The notes beneath the pieces are model-generated. The model had not been told where the DNA came from and did no database searches. It saw only the letters and a program-made list of their open reading frames with translations. Below, one piece after another: positions 21,366-34,375 of a DNA stretch of 51,270 nt. The stretch comes from Mnemiopsis leidyi. Its lineage: Eukaryota; Ctenophora; Tentaculata; Lobata; Bolinopsidae. The translations under genes were made by a program, and so were the position numbers. Within the stretch, counting starts at the first letter, position 1, and every line of letters begins with the position of its first letter. The stretch covers positions 1-51,270 of the forward strand of contig JH154380.1 of the NCBI GenBank assembly GCA_000226015.1. Reading direction: 5' to 3'.

Positions 21366-23870
21366 TATAGAATTAGACAGGTGTTCAGAGTACAACAAAA
21401 CGAAGTTGATTCGCAAAGAGGCGCAGAAGGGAAATTGTGGGGAAAAGTGTAATTAATCTAAATTAGGAGTGATTATGGGGGTGTCAATAGAATTACATAT
21501 CCGGCGTTAGACAGGCAGAAGGCTGTTTCCAATCGTCTGAACTCTAAATTTGAAATTCATGACAGCTATTTAATGATTTATAGAAAAATGCAGAGTTATT
21601 TCGGGCCAATTAGGAGATGGACATTGGACAAATGTGAAAACTATTCACAGATAAAACGAGACAAAGCCACGTGACCACTCAATTTGCAGTTTATTTTAAT
21701 CATATTTTCTGCAATTTATCACAGCATACATGTCTATCTCCTAGGATAGGAGCCTCCGATTGCATACCCATATATGGTCATCCACTCAACCAAGCCAACG
21801 TCAGCTGCACACCAACTGCTCAACTTCCCTCAAATGATAACATCTAAACCTCCCTCCTTTCACCCAAATTACCAAACGTCACGTTACCTGCACTTAAACC
21901 TTCTCTACCAGGGCATATTCCAACTTGAACTCTGAATTATTCCAAGCAATTAACGCTCCGTTCTAAAAATAGCCCGGTCTACGTTAATGACTACCATTAA
22001 CGTGACGAGTTTTGAGTTTTGTTACGTGGGGGAGATATCGGTTTTCAACTGGTTGCATGAGGCTCGGAGCGGGCTGGGTGTATTTACTGATTGCACTGTT
22101 GACATTTACTTTTCCTACATTCCTCCTCAAATCACCGTAGTTAGACTTCGTATGTCTACCTCCTGGTAAAGATGTAACGTCTTGTAGTAGTAATTACACG
22201 GTAGAAATTGTTGCCTTCGTCATGACTAGACTTTCTGAGATTTGCGATTGATTTTCAGATCGAAAAACGGCTGAGTTTGAACTATGGGCATCGGATTTCG
22301 GACTGTTTTCTTAGCTTGCGTTTGAGTTTAGTTTAATATTTCAATTTCTAATGTTTCTTAAGATTCGTGTTGGTTAATTGGCTTTTATAAATTTTTTCAA
22401 GGTCGTGGTTTTTCGCCTAATGTTTTCGATTTACAACTACAATTTACAAAGCAAAGTCTTAAGATGGAAAAGCTAACTATATATAACTTAGCCAGCAAAG
22501 CAAACTTAGAGAACTGATATAGCGAACCAAACTTAAGTTACAAACAGTTTGATATACAGCTTGTATGTTAAAATCACGCTACCAACCAGTTTCTGTCACG
22601 GAACTAACACTTACCGCGTCCTGTACAGTCCTTCAGGCCGACACTTTTGTACCAGAGCTGATGGACTTCAATCGAGATGTCGTTTTTACCGTCTCAGTTT
22701 TACTCCTTGTCTACATTACACCACTTTCAATTTCCCTTATGCCAGAATATCGCACGGCTATCCGGTTTCTCGACGAATGACAAAAATAATTCAACATAAG
22801 ACGTTTATAGCTATGTTTTTCGTCGTCTATAATTGTCAAGTTAGTTTAACTAATCGCTATGGAGATAGATTAAGAACTTTCTAGACAAACATTACCAGTT
22901 TCAGTGTCAGCTCCGTCTACTTCAGACTGGTTTAGGAAGCGTGATTACTGGTGAGGTTTGGTCATCACGTGCAGGATTTCTCGAAACCAAACCCGACCCT
23001 GAGGCATATAGCTTCACCATAGCTCTAAGTTTGTATTGTGCTCCTCGGTATTAAGAAAAAGTAATCGAGTTTTTAAGGTTATCCCACATTATCCTGGTTT
23101 AAGGACAAGAACCATCCGTTCTCATTGTATTCCCGAATGTTCTGCCGCGTCATTCGGTTTTAGTGGAGTTAATCCGAATCTTTTGTGTTCTACCGACACC
23201 GTTTATTAGCGACCACGTGGTCGAGATAATGAAATAATTGGGCCCTAATCACCTAACTGCGGCCCGACAGGCAGCTGTCATACTCTCCTTCAGCTTACAA
23301 ATATTTTTCCCAATACGTTTAGCCCGTTTCCCTACTATTTACCCGGGCCGATACGGATAGACCGCGGTACGGCTCGCCTATCTCTGCCTAGATTGCCGAA
23401 TTTTAGCGCTGTTTTTCGATGATCTTATCTCTTTAAACCATCCGGACACATACGATTAATCATCGGCCGCTAAAACCGTCTGGTTCGTTTATTTGGAGCC
23501 ACCAAAACTTGTCCAAATTCTTGTTGTTTTAGGATTAATTGATCGTGACCCATCTTTGTTGACTATAATGCAATTTTTACAAGAGTCTTAACTCTAAAGT
23601 GTCGACTCAGTTTACACTTATTTGGATTTTTACTGAGAAAATAGGTCTCAAACACCAGTCCAGTGTTTTGTCATGTCAACGACTAATTTTCCAGCCAATC
23701 ATAATTTCAGTCTTTCTCATAAAAATAATACATTTTTTACTGATGTTGAAAGTAATTTCTGCCAACGAAATTATCTATTGAAATCGCTCTGCCGACATCA
23801 ACAAAGGTTCCAATTATTTGCGGCATCGAAAGTTTTCAAATATCTTACTGAGACTGTACATTTAGTTCAT
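21366..23870. other. Non-coding DNA, no supported gene
   Basis: AT-rich, with short unrelated open frames only. The longest, at 22549-22884, has no recognisable domain or splice context. A palindromic GACCACGTGGTC lies near 23211, followed 17 bp later by ATTGG. Confidence 0.45.
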
Positions 23871-23874
23871 ATGT

Positions 23875-24170
23875 TAGTCAAGTTATCAGTTTTCGCATCT
23901 ACTGTTACCCCTAGTCACTGTTAGAGGTACTCCTAGTTAGTGTTACCTGCACTGAACAGTGAACCATACCACTTGTAACGGTTACCCATAGTTAAAGTAT
24001 CGGTTCCCCCTAGTAAATAAGATCCCTAGTAACTGTTACCCCTAGTAACCGTTACTCCTAGAAACTGTTCCCTACAGTAACTGTTACCCCTAGAAACCGT
24101 TCCCTATAGTAACCATTACCTTTAGTAACCGTTACCGGGTTACCCCTGTTACCAGTAACTTCAGCCCTTA
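23875..24170. repeat. Degenerate AGTAACTGTTACCCCT array
   Basis: About fifteen degenerate units of roughly 18 bp with the core CTAGTAAC(C/T)GTTACCCC. It resembles the arrays at 15245-15395 and 34270-34375 in its GTTAC/GTAAC content. Confidence 0.75.
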
Positions 24171-24181
24171 GCCCGTCTTCA

Positions 24182-24228
24182 TTTCAAATATCGCGGAAGC
24201 TCTCCGCGCTGAGATGGAAGTTGAAATA
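24182..24228. repeat. Nested hairpin
   Basis: CGCGGA...TCCGCG forms a tight stem with a 5-nt loop, enclosed by ATTTCAA...TTGAAAT outer arms. Its function is unknown. Confidence 0.55.
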
Positions 24229-25843
24229 AAGCAGTTTGGTTCGGTTACGCCACAAACAATACAACCCATTGTTTCAACAATCCACCAATAGGAACCCTTA
24301 ACAAATTGCGCCAACCAATCAGAAAGCGTTCTGCTAGACATGCGTTGGTATATTCTGTTAGGGGAGGGGGTTGCAATTGGTCATGAGTGTTTGGCTAAAT
24401 GTTACCTTTTTCTTCTGTTTTGTCTTTGGGAAATTTCTAAATAATTTTGTAAACTATCGTCTTTTTCTTATTGGTCTTGTATAATCACCACGATGATTAT
24501 TGAACGTCATTGATGTATTTTATTGGGAAATTAAGTGGCTCATCGATAATCGATACTTATTGTTTGGCTATATCACAAACAACTGGCCAGACGTCTAACC
24601 TGCTGCAACGTGAGGATACCAACAACAAAATTAGCATTCGATCGACCCCTTGCCGATAGCCACAAATTTCTTTACTTCATATTTTATAAGCATAAATAAA
24701 TAGCATCATGCAAATTAATCACTGCGAATATACCGAACATTTTAGTTGTCTCGACCACTAAAGAAGATTGACATGACAGCAGCCATTATCAAGACATCCT
24801 GTCTCATCTCTGTTTCTCTGTAAGGCCTAAATAGATGCCACTTTGCATGTTATTAACTTTCCTCAGGTGAGTCTCATTAATTGCTTATGATTATCAGTTC
24901 AGTTTCCAAAATGGCATCCGCTTATAACGATAAGTAAGTAATTCGTTTGCTCATAGATTATAGCTAGGTAAGCTGTTGGGGACAATTGTTTTTTAATCAT
25001 TTTTATTTACCCGTAACTTTTATTAAATTCATATGACCGATTCGATAAGACCTCACAAAATCTGACCTTAAATCAACGCCACTACAAACCATGATATAAG
25101 GATATACAATCAGCATCAATTAATAACATATCATACCGCAAACTTGATTTCTTGGAGCTATCAAACCAGACAGAAACAGGAAGTGACCGTAACCACGATA
25201 CCTGTCAGAATCTACTTGCAAGCTTTCATAGGTAACTCTTACAGAGTGTCTAATAATCAAAGTTATTTCTTATAACCCTCTGCCAAAGTCGTATTTCAAT
25301 AAGATCAGTCTTATTGCGATTTTGTTGATTTTGTTACCTTTACAAAATATCTGCTCCATACACATCATGTAAAAATGTGGTTGATTCTTCGGCCCACCCA
25401 CAACAACATAACACACCCGTTACCAATCAGTGCACACCTCTGGTTGTCAAACTTTCTCGAAATGAGGACCTCAAAAATCCCCCCCCCCCCCACTTAAAAT
25501 CAGACAAAATAAGTAGTAGTGCCTTATTATCTAGGTTTGTAAAGTGAATACATTAAAGTAGGACCAGTCTACAGTCGTCAGTTTGAAGTAAATGAGCTGT
25601 CAACTTTAAGTAGCTCAAATATGAAACTGTAATGATATTCTAAACTCCAATTGCTCCTTAACCTACTCTAAACGCAAAGTGCCTCTCACATCAACTCCAT
25701 TTCACCCGCTCTAGATTTTTAGCTTCATGGCCTGTGTACACATCGGCCATCACCCCAGTTTCCTGTTAAATCCTTGAAGTTTAATGGCATTATGAGGGGC
25801 TAAAACCGGGGAGGAACTGCAGCATTAAACTGACTGGTCCTGT

Positions 25844-25904
25844 CACGTGGTGTAAGTTAGAACATCGTTCGTGTCACGTGACTGAAACTACGCGTTTTGA
25901 TTGG
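25844..25904. promoter_or_regulatory. CCAAT-N19-CACGTG module 2 (minus orientation)
   Basis: CACGTG at 25844-25849 and 25875-25880, and ATTGG (CCAAT on the minus strand) at 25900-25904. On the minus strand CCAAT is followed by CACGTG after exactly 19 bases, as in modules 1, 3 and 4. The second partner here is another CACGTG rather than a second CCAAT. Confidence 0.5.
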
Positions 25905-28039
25905 CCGGTTTGGTTCAGGGATACAATTTGGTGGGTAAGCAGTTAGCTTATAACAGAGTTATTAGGAACGCCGCGTCCCAAGAGATTGCTTCCCAACTTA
26001 GAGGCTGCAGTTTCAGTGTTGACGAAAAAGTTTGACAAATCCGTCTTCATTTTTTGTCACTTTTATTTTGAGTATTTTAAGTTATTTTGTGTTCCACAGT
26101 AGGTATTGTTTGCAACTTTGAGTTCAGTTTGGGGGTGTAAAGGCTCATAGTTAACTAAAGATAGTTATTGTTTGCTCTGTCGTTTCCTAACTAAAAGAAC
26201 AGTTTCCGAAACTTCCTTAGAAAGAATAATAACAGTTCCTTAGAAAGGATAATTTTCCGGTTAATATCTACTACTAATACTATGAGAGAAGCCGTCAACC
26301 GATAATAAAGAAGATATGAATGACGAAAAGACGATCAAATGTATTATCGAACAAATAATGAAACCCAAAAATATACAGACCTATAACTTAACAAACCCAT
26401 AAACAGGAAAAAAACATACAAAACTACAAATTTACCAACCTGTAAACCAAAAACCTATAAACATTCCAACATTCAAATTTGCAAACCAATAAACCTACAA
26501 ACTTCCAAACCTACAAACCTATAAATCTATAAACCTAAAACGCGACAAACCTATTATATAAGACAAAACGAGAGAAAAATCACACTACGATGTTTACGTC
26601 AGCCCCGGCGGATAGAGGGATGCAGTCTCTAGGTGGCTGATCGCTTTGCGGCCCCGCATTTAATTTGATTGTTAACATCTAGCAGAGTAATTTCATTGCT
26701 TTTCCGAGTTAAAGTGATTTAAAGCAATTCGAGTTCCATGGTTGGTTGACGAATAGATTTTTCAGCCCGATAAAACTATATTGGCAATCAGTTTCTACCT
26801 TGTTAAATAATCAGGAGCTGCACGGTTGAGTAGGATACTGTTCCAGGTCCGGTTAAATATCTCGCATTTCACCTGAACAGCCAACTCATGATGACATGCA
26901 GTTCATAAACCCTGGGGCTAGAACTTACAGTTGATATAGTTTTTTAAATCTTAATTAATGTTATCCATCGATCTAGGCCCTATTCCCTAGGACGTAGGTA
27001 ACTATTCCACCAATCGATTTTAAAATGTAGTCCTAAGCACATTTTGGTCGAAATTATGTCATGATATTTCTTGAGATCTGATCAGTAATTACATCAATGG
27101 TCATCGATGATCACTACCCACCAGAACCAAATATCCAAGCTCATTACCAAAATGCAGATTACTAAACAGACAAGACATTCTCTAAATTGTAATCTTTCTT
27201 TGCCGATGTAACAACGTCAAACTTCCCAATCTCGATCAGCAAACCTCCGGTCTAATTATAGAGGTTAACAATATCTAATTTTAGAGGTAAACAATATCGA
27301 CACTGACTAATAACAAGTCATGTAATCCTCAAAACTGGCTGGTAAATCCTATAGTAAGTAAGTCCAGGTATTTAAGAATGGTAAGCAAACGTACTGAATT
27401 ACGGTCATGTACTTAGTCCAGGTATTGAAGTATGTGAATGAAGACCGGTCAGCTGTGTTTGTTAGAATTTGTTTGGGCTCTTTAGTGCACTGTTTTGTCC
27501 TTCTGACGAGAATGCTTGATACTGTACTTGAAAAACAATGTAAGTTTAGTCAAGTTGAAATTTATCCTTAGCTGAATTAACCAAGCGACCCTACATTGGA
27601 CGTTCTAAGGGCACAAAACGCGTTAATAACGCAATTTACGAAGTTTAACAAGCAGATTCCAACTGACAAAATTAAATGTGGCAAGAAGACTTGCTGAATA
27701 AGAATATTTTATTTAGTACCTTTATCGGAAATTATTTGACAAATTCTACACAAACTTCAGACATATTTTGACATATCGTGGAAGTTGAGGTATAGTTATT
27801 AGAGATAGAATTAAATGGGTACACTAGATCTAAATAAATAAACTCATGTACAAGGAACTGGGATATGAGGAATATTACAAAGTTTGTAATATATCGAATT
27901 CACCTGAATAGAAGACATTATGTCGGGCACAAAATAACTCAACAAAATCTAATGAACACAAGCAGCCTCATTTCAAGATCTGTCATAGAAAGTTTCCCGA
28001 CTATCACAGTCAGTTTACCTCAAATATCTCACTTTACGA

Positions 28040-28085
28040 CCAATCAGCGTCTGCCATTTATGTCACGTGACATGTTTTGACCAAT
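28040..28085. promoter_or_regulatory. CCAAT-N19-CACGTG-N11-CCAAT module 3
   Basis: CCAAT at 28040-28044, CACGTG at 28064-28069 within ATGTCACGTGACAT, and CCAAT at 28081-28085. The layout is the same as modules 1 and 4, with unrelated intervening sequence. Confidence 0.5.
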
Positions 28086-28814
28086 AACTAACACGGTAAG
28101 TTGTGCTCTTTGGCCCTTCAAGTTGAGTAAACCTAAAATTTAAACTTCCGCAAATTCGCTGCAGCAAAAATGTTGTACCCTTGAGCTAATAATATATAGG
28201 CATCTGGATGATTAAAATACCTTACAAATTTTATGTTTTGTAGATCGACACCGGCCAATGGCCATAGATAAGAGCTTGTTAACAAATTCAGTATCCCAGA
28301 GTATCATTTCATTTGACAGAAGGTCTATTTTGATTTTCAAACAGCGGCGTTAAGGCGTGGCAGATATTTCAAACCTTGTTAAAAATGCTGTAAAATAGTA
28401 TAAATTCACCAACCAAAGATCAGCTGCAGACGTACAGTCTTAAATATTTTCGGCGATTTGAGTTCTTTTCACAACTATTTATCCACATAGTTTCGTGTCT
28501 GCACCAGTAATGAGCGTGGGAAGCTTTTGGAGATATATATTTTAGTTAACCATGAAGTTACAGCGTGACATAACAACAAAAGATAGCAAGTTTTTAGTTC
28601 AGCCGTGTGAAATGTCCTCTGAACTGGTTCTTAGACTTCACGTTGAGATAGACAGACTTACAGACAAACAGACAGACTAATAGACAAACAGACTCACAGT
28701 AAATAGAGTGAGTACTGAGTAGTCACATGAAACTAGACATCAGGATAGACAGAAGCTTCCAGCTCTTTAGTAAAGTCGTGATGTCCAGGATCTTCACGTC
28801 AACTTCTCAGTACG

Positions 28815-29995
28815 TTAAGGGGGAATTGTAGCAAACAGGGGTTTGTGGAAGCTAGACAAACGGACTGTACAGTAACTTAAAGCACCCTAATGGGCATCAA
28901 TTGCACCACTTATTTTTTGATTCTATGATGACGCATTTTTAAAAATCGCAAAAAGGAAATTTTTTCCGAGAATTTGGAAATTTTTGGAAATTTACATTGC
29001 ATGAATAAAACTCAGCCGTTTCTAATTGAATCATGCTGAAAATTTGCACGAATTTTATTTATACCTTTGTAAAGCAGCTGTGAAAATTTCACGAAAAACT
29101 GATAAAAGTTGACTCAATGGCACCCGTCCAAAGTTGCCAAGTCCCNNNNNNNNNNNNNNNNNNNNNNNNNNNNNNNNNNNNNNNNNNNNNNNNNNNNNNN
29201 NNNNNNNNNNNNNNNNNNNNNNNNNNNNNNNNNNNNNNNNNNNNNNNNNNNNNNNNNNNNNNNNNNNNNNNNNNNNNNNNNNNNNNNNNNNNNNNNNNNN
29301 NNNNNNNNNNNNNNNNNNNNNNNNNNNNNNNNNNNNNNNNNNNNNNNNNNNNNNNNNNNNNNNNNNNNNNNNNNNNNNNNNNNNNNNNNNNNNNNNNNNN
29401 NNNNNNNNNNNNNNNNNNNNNNNNNNNNNNNNNNNNNNNNNNNNNNNNNNNNNNNNNNNNNNNNNNNNNNNNNNNNNNNNNNNNNNNNNNNNNNNNNNNN
29501 NNNNNNNNNNNNNNNNNNNNNNNNNNNNNNNNNNNNNNNNNNNNNNNNNNNNNNNNNNNNNNNNNNNNNNNNNNTCTATCGCTGTCTTCTACCTGTGTGC
29601 AAAGCTTCAAGGTGCTTGACATTTCACAGTAGCCTGTGCAAATTTTCAAAGTTAGTTAACATAAAAAGAAATTTAGGGACTTGGAAACTTTGGACAGGTG
29701 CCATTGAGTCAACTTTTATAAGTTTTTACGTTGAAATTTTTACAGCTGCTTAACAAAGGTATAAATAAAATTCGTGCAAATTTTCAGCATGATTCAATTA
29801 GAAACGGCTGAGTTTTATTCATGCAATGTAAATTTCCAAAAATTTCCGTATTCTCGGAAAAATTTTCTTTTTGCGATTTTTAAAAATGCGTCATCATAGA
29901 ATCAAAAAATAAGTGGTGCAATTGATGCCCATTAGGGTGCTTTAGGTTACTGTACAGTCCGTTGGTCTAGATAAATTTTTACAATTCCCCCTTAA
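28815..29995. mobile_element. Foldback element with ~320-bp inverted arms, spanning the assembly gap
   Basis: The left arm (28819-29145) and right arm (29676-29991) are inverted copies over about 300 bp with modest divergence. Landmarks shared in inverse order include GGGGGAATTGTA termini, ACGGACTGTACAGTAAC, CACCCTAATGGGCAT and ACTCAATGGCACC/GGTGCCATTGAGT. TTAA flanks both ends (28815-28818 and 29992-29995), the target site of piggyBac-type elements, although the termini are not typical piggyBac ends. The unique centre is partly lost in the N run. Confidence 0.75.
29146..29574. other. Assembly gap (429 N)
   Basis: Unsequenced bases sit inside the foldback element. The inverted arms probably broke the assembly, so the true length may differ from 429. 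Confidence 1.
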
Positions 29996-32900
29996 GTACA
30001 TACTACACATTAGTCATCAGGGCTAAATCACATTCTAAACTCAGGAAGGGTGGCCGGTAAAGCGAACCCAACAGTTTTGTCCCGTGCAAGGTAACTGAGT
30101 CCCCCCTCTTCAGTGTCAGCCCCTGATTCTGTGCACTAGTTAGTAGTTACAACGATACGAAGCTATAAGTGGGATAGTCAGTAGCTGAGACGGTGTGTCT
30201 GATACTGTGACACTTGGGAGCTATATAAACAGTGACATGTTGGTGTGAAAACACCGGTACTCACTACTCCGCTACTTGCTGTAGAGCGGCACCGTTACTT
30301 AGTGATACTGGAGAGTGGGGCAGTTTGTTTGTATCTAGTGCTCTCTTTAGATTCCGCCACGTGCTACCACGTGCCGCCACGTGGTGTGTCAAACAAACTC
30401 TGGTTGGTTCTTTACCGTTAAAGTTTCTCACGTTCCTGATCTGACCCCGGTAGTTGACTTCATTTTCCTATTTTGTTACTTCCTACATCAGTTTCATCTT
30501 TACTTATTTACATCAGCTTTATCTTCTATGTCTTCTATGAACTTGATACTAGTTTGATATCATCATATCCTTCAACTAGCTTCTAATCTGCAGTCTAGTG
30601 AGACCTGTATCTTTTTCTTCAGGCAGCTGAGTTTCATTAAAAGACCAGTGTTTCTAAATCTCCTGGTTTGTTACAATTATATTTTGCACGACTGGCAGCT
30701 GCAACTTATCTTCCCAACATCTGCAAATCCAGCCTTGTCTAGATAAGCCGTGAGAACAGTTGAACCAGTAGGTAAGCAGCTGTAAACTGGATAAAAACCG
30801 GTGCAGCCTATTAGCGTCCCAAAACTTCCTACAGCTGTACAGCGAGACAGATACGCAAGTTACAAACTTAACAGATTCTCAACAATGTGGCGCCGTGCTT
30901 TAGAACCACTAGGGTGGGTCAGGGGCAGGTGTTTCCTATTCCTGGACATTTGAGATGCTCTCGACACGTTTCCGTTTTTTTAGTTACCCGAGTTTTCAGT
31001 CAACTCGACTTCATTTGTACCATGGTTGTGGCTTTTATGTCTTGTTCTGAGTTGTCACTTGATCAACCAATACAGTTCACGGGTCTTTAATTTGCTGACG
31101 TTCTTTGTTTTGTTATAATTTGATTCCGATGAACTTACAATTGTCATCTTTGACGTTACATAGAATCAGGAGCGATGTTAATGATTTTTGAACAATAGAA
31201 TTGTTTCATTGAATCTAGAATTTCACACCAAATACATGTCTATTTTCCGAAGTGTACAGCCAAATTCAATGTTGAGGGTTTGGCGCTTTGCACAGGGCAG
31301 AAAAGTTCATTTAGCAGCTAAGTTTGAGCTAGATTTCAGCTAATCATAATGATTCACCGTTATCATGAAACCATCAACAGTTCATTACTGAGGTCTGACA
31401 GTTTAGTCATTTCAATCATTGCTCATAACCTGATAAGTCTACAACTCTAATACTAAACTTGGAAGTACGATATTTCTATTGGTGGGGTAATTGTGACAAA
31501 GTCTAACCAAAATATTTCTTGGTTTATGCCAAACATGGCAGTACAAAGCGGAATTTAGAAAGATAACTTCTATACTCGATATTTAGCGACCACACCCGTC
31601 ACCCACACTGCAGTACCCCGTATTAGGGGAATTTTACCAACGACATCTTAAGAATAATCAATATTAACACCATCCTATCTTAACGTGCTTGTCCTCTTCT
31701 AGTGCTTGTGGAGTTCTTGAGAGCAGCTATCTGTAAGCTGATGTCAAGAGTCGCGAGGCCCATGATCGAACACCGCTCTGAAGTTATTATCGCAATTATA
31801 ACCTCCCCTCCAGCCAAGACTGGCGGGCGATATTTATTATGTAGAACCCCTCAAGATATCTCATTGATAGTTACCTTTGCTTCTAACATTTTCCTTTTAT
31901 TCTGCACCGTGACATATCTTAATTTTCAAAATTTGTCATTTTGAGAATTTCTCACTGTTGCGATTAGCCCATTCATTACTTAATTACTTCATTAACATGA
32001 CGCAAAGAGTCTTCGCATTTAATGGCCGATTTTATCGCGATCATTTTGGACTTAAATTAAATTCGAATTCCGACAATCGTGATGAAGTAACTAAATTTGT
32101 GCCCCGAGACTAGATTCTCGCGTAAAGAGACTAGATTAATCTGTTGACCAGTCTCCTTCAGTAGGCTCCCACGCAATTATTTTAATAAAGTAATAAACAG
32201 AGGTAGTAAAGATCGACGTAGAATTTCATCAAGAGATTGAGTGTCGTAATAACCCTGTATTTCATATCACCACAACAAACTCTTCAGTCCCCCAAATCCA
32301 ACCCTGCTCCTCCTTGCTCCATTTTAATTCGTTTGATAATACTCAACAAAAATTGCAGTGCTAATTCCCCGGTAGAAGCGTGTCGTGGTGCAAATTTTCC
32401 CGCGATTATTGGTGTATTCATTTCACATTCGTATCGTGATATTTTGGTAAAAATAGGTGTTGACCTTATTCGTCTTATGCTCCTTGGACAATTGTTTAAT
32501 TCTTTCGCCTTTCCACCTTTGAGTTTCTGGAAGTTTTATTCCCATCTTTCATACCAACTTCTATAATCTATAGCTTTGTTTCCTAAACACTTTAATACCA
32601 AAACTAACCGTGTTTTCCTTACACCGATCTTGGCAAGACTCGAATTCCTGGAACAATGTTGCCGTGTCTAGATCCATCCATGACCTGACGTTAAAGTACC
32701 CGAACTTAAAGTTAAAAGTTACAATTGTAGCAAATTTGTGGCTGAGAGAAATTCCTGACGAACTAATTTGTTGTGACGTTTTAGTCGGATCACATACCTA
32801 ATATTGATCGGGTCTAACTTCACTGTTTTTCAGGAATCTGACGAATTTAGAATTTTTGGTTTTTAAGGTCGTTTTTGAAAAATCGAATTTTTTGCTCGGA

Positions 32901-34255
32901 CGATTCCAACCAAAATACTTCTGATTAAAGTTGTACGAGGTATGAGATTTGAGCATGCCACGACTGTCGACTTTTAAACATTTTTCTGGTATTCGCAACA
33001 ACATTTGAATGATAACCGTGACAACAGGAGGCTCCCTTATCTAAACAAAAACAAGAAGAATGGCTAATGAAAGTGGCAGACATGCCATCGTGAGACTAGT
33101 GACTCAAGTACCGAAGCAGACAAACTGATGACCACTAAACACAAACAACACTGAACACAAACTAAAGCTGTTTCCGTCTGAACTAATGATCATACAGCAG
33201 ACGTAAACAGAGAAACTGGAATATTAACTGATTCAGAATTTCTTCTTGCAATTGTGTAAACAGTGAACTTCAAGTATTGCTAAATTTCTATGACTAGGGA
33301 GTTTGACTAAAACTTTTAGTTTCACTTTCATACAGTTCTGAAACCCCCTAATCTAGCAAACTTGCTAGTATTTTATAAACTGTTTTTGATAGCCAAATAA
33401 AGGCCAAGCCCAGCTCAGACACGTGAATATACGTCTACGTTAGTAGTGCATCGAAATATGAAAAGCATAGCGTTAATAAATAGCCTACAATGTCCTACCG
33501 CCTGCTTGCTCGCAAATTGTGGCCTATTTAGCTCGCCTGCCCGTCGAACATTTACCCTTACATGGTCAAATAGTCCATTCTCGGTGCTCCTCCCCTCATT
33601 CAACGGATTTGCCGCGTCTTTGAGTTCATTGTGTAAATATTTGACCTATTTTTTGTTCATGAATATCGATTTTACTACAAAAACTAGCTTGAAGGCATAT
33701 GTTTAATTTTCACTTCTTTAAAAATTCGCTTTTCCTAAAGGTATGCTGAAAGTTTTGCTAAAAAGTTTTAACATTTGATAATGCATCATAAGACCAATTG
33801 ATTTAAATGCACCCAGTCCGTTCCCTCGTGGTTAAAATAACAGAATATGTATGATTAAATCTGAGTTCAGTTCCTTTTTTCTGGACAATAAAGTGGCCGC
33901 ATTTATAAATTTTCATTTCCTACGATCAGTCACTACAGTTCAGTTAGATACCTATGCAACATAACTGACCGAAGCGGCTTTAGCGGGAGAAGACAACTGT
34001 TAAGTGTAGAAATACAATCATGTGATCCTCCGATATCCAATCAAAAAGAGTTAATCTATCGGTCAATGTGACATGGCCCAAGTTGCTCAAGTTGGGCTGC
34101 TTTACGGTTAATAATACCTAGCTGAGTAATATCATTTTATGATCTAATAAAACATATTATAACTTTATTGCTTCTATCTTAATTGCTTTGATCTCAAAGT
34201 ATGCAGAGGGACAGGTCTTCTATATTCAGACATATCCAACATTATGCTATGCAGC
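29996..34255. other. Gene desert, right of the foldback element
   Basis: No exon supported. The most promoter-like stretch is 30220-30410: TATATAAA at 30222-30229 and three phased CACGTG boxes at 30358-30383. A 70-codon frame from 30232 has no recognisable similarity and is not called. Confidence 0.45.
30358..30407. promoter_or_regulatory. Three CACGTG boxes at 10-bp spacing plus CCAAC
   Basis: CACGTG at 30358-30363, 30368-30373 and 30378-30383 start exactly 10 bp apart, close to one helical turn, so they face the same side of the DNA. GTTGG (CCAAC on the minus strand) at 30403-30407 stands at the same N19 distance from the third box as CCAAT does in modules 1-4. Confidence 0.5.
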
Positions 34256-34269
34256 AGGAACAATTTAAA

Positions 34270-34375
34270 GTACTATTGTTACTTTCACTATGGTATAAAT
34301 TTCCATGGTAATAGTTACCATGGTAAAAGTTACCACAGTACACGTTACTGCAGTACTTGTTACCATGGTAACATT
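34270..34375. repeat. GTTACCATGGTAAC-type array (RFX X-box-like)
   Basis: Degenerate repeats built on TTACCATGGTAA. A perfect palindrome GTTACCATGGTAAC lies at 34359-34372 and a 13/14 match at 34314-34327. This fits the X-box recognised by RFX factors. Two CACGTG boxes follow at about 34431 and 34449. Confidence 0.6.

Larger units (their letters stand above)
24230..28815. other. Gene desert, middle part
   Basis: No exon supported. It contains CCAAT boxes near 24280 and 24308, a homopolymer C run near 25480, an A-rich AAACCTACAAAC degenerate repeat (about 26340-26540), and two CCAAT/E-box modules (25844-25904 and 28040-28085). Short CAGACAAACAGA repeats lie near 28655-28700. Confidence 0.45.

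Noticed and set aside
22549..22884. 111-codon plus-strand frame
   Set aside because: No domain or exon structure; an overlapping frame of similar length exists in another register.
29089..29753. Long frames on both strands across 29.1-29.7 kb
   Set aside because: They exist only because the N run cannot contain stop codons.
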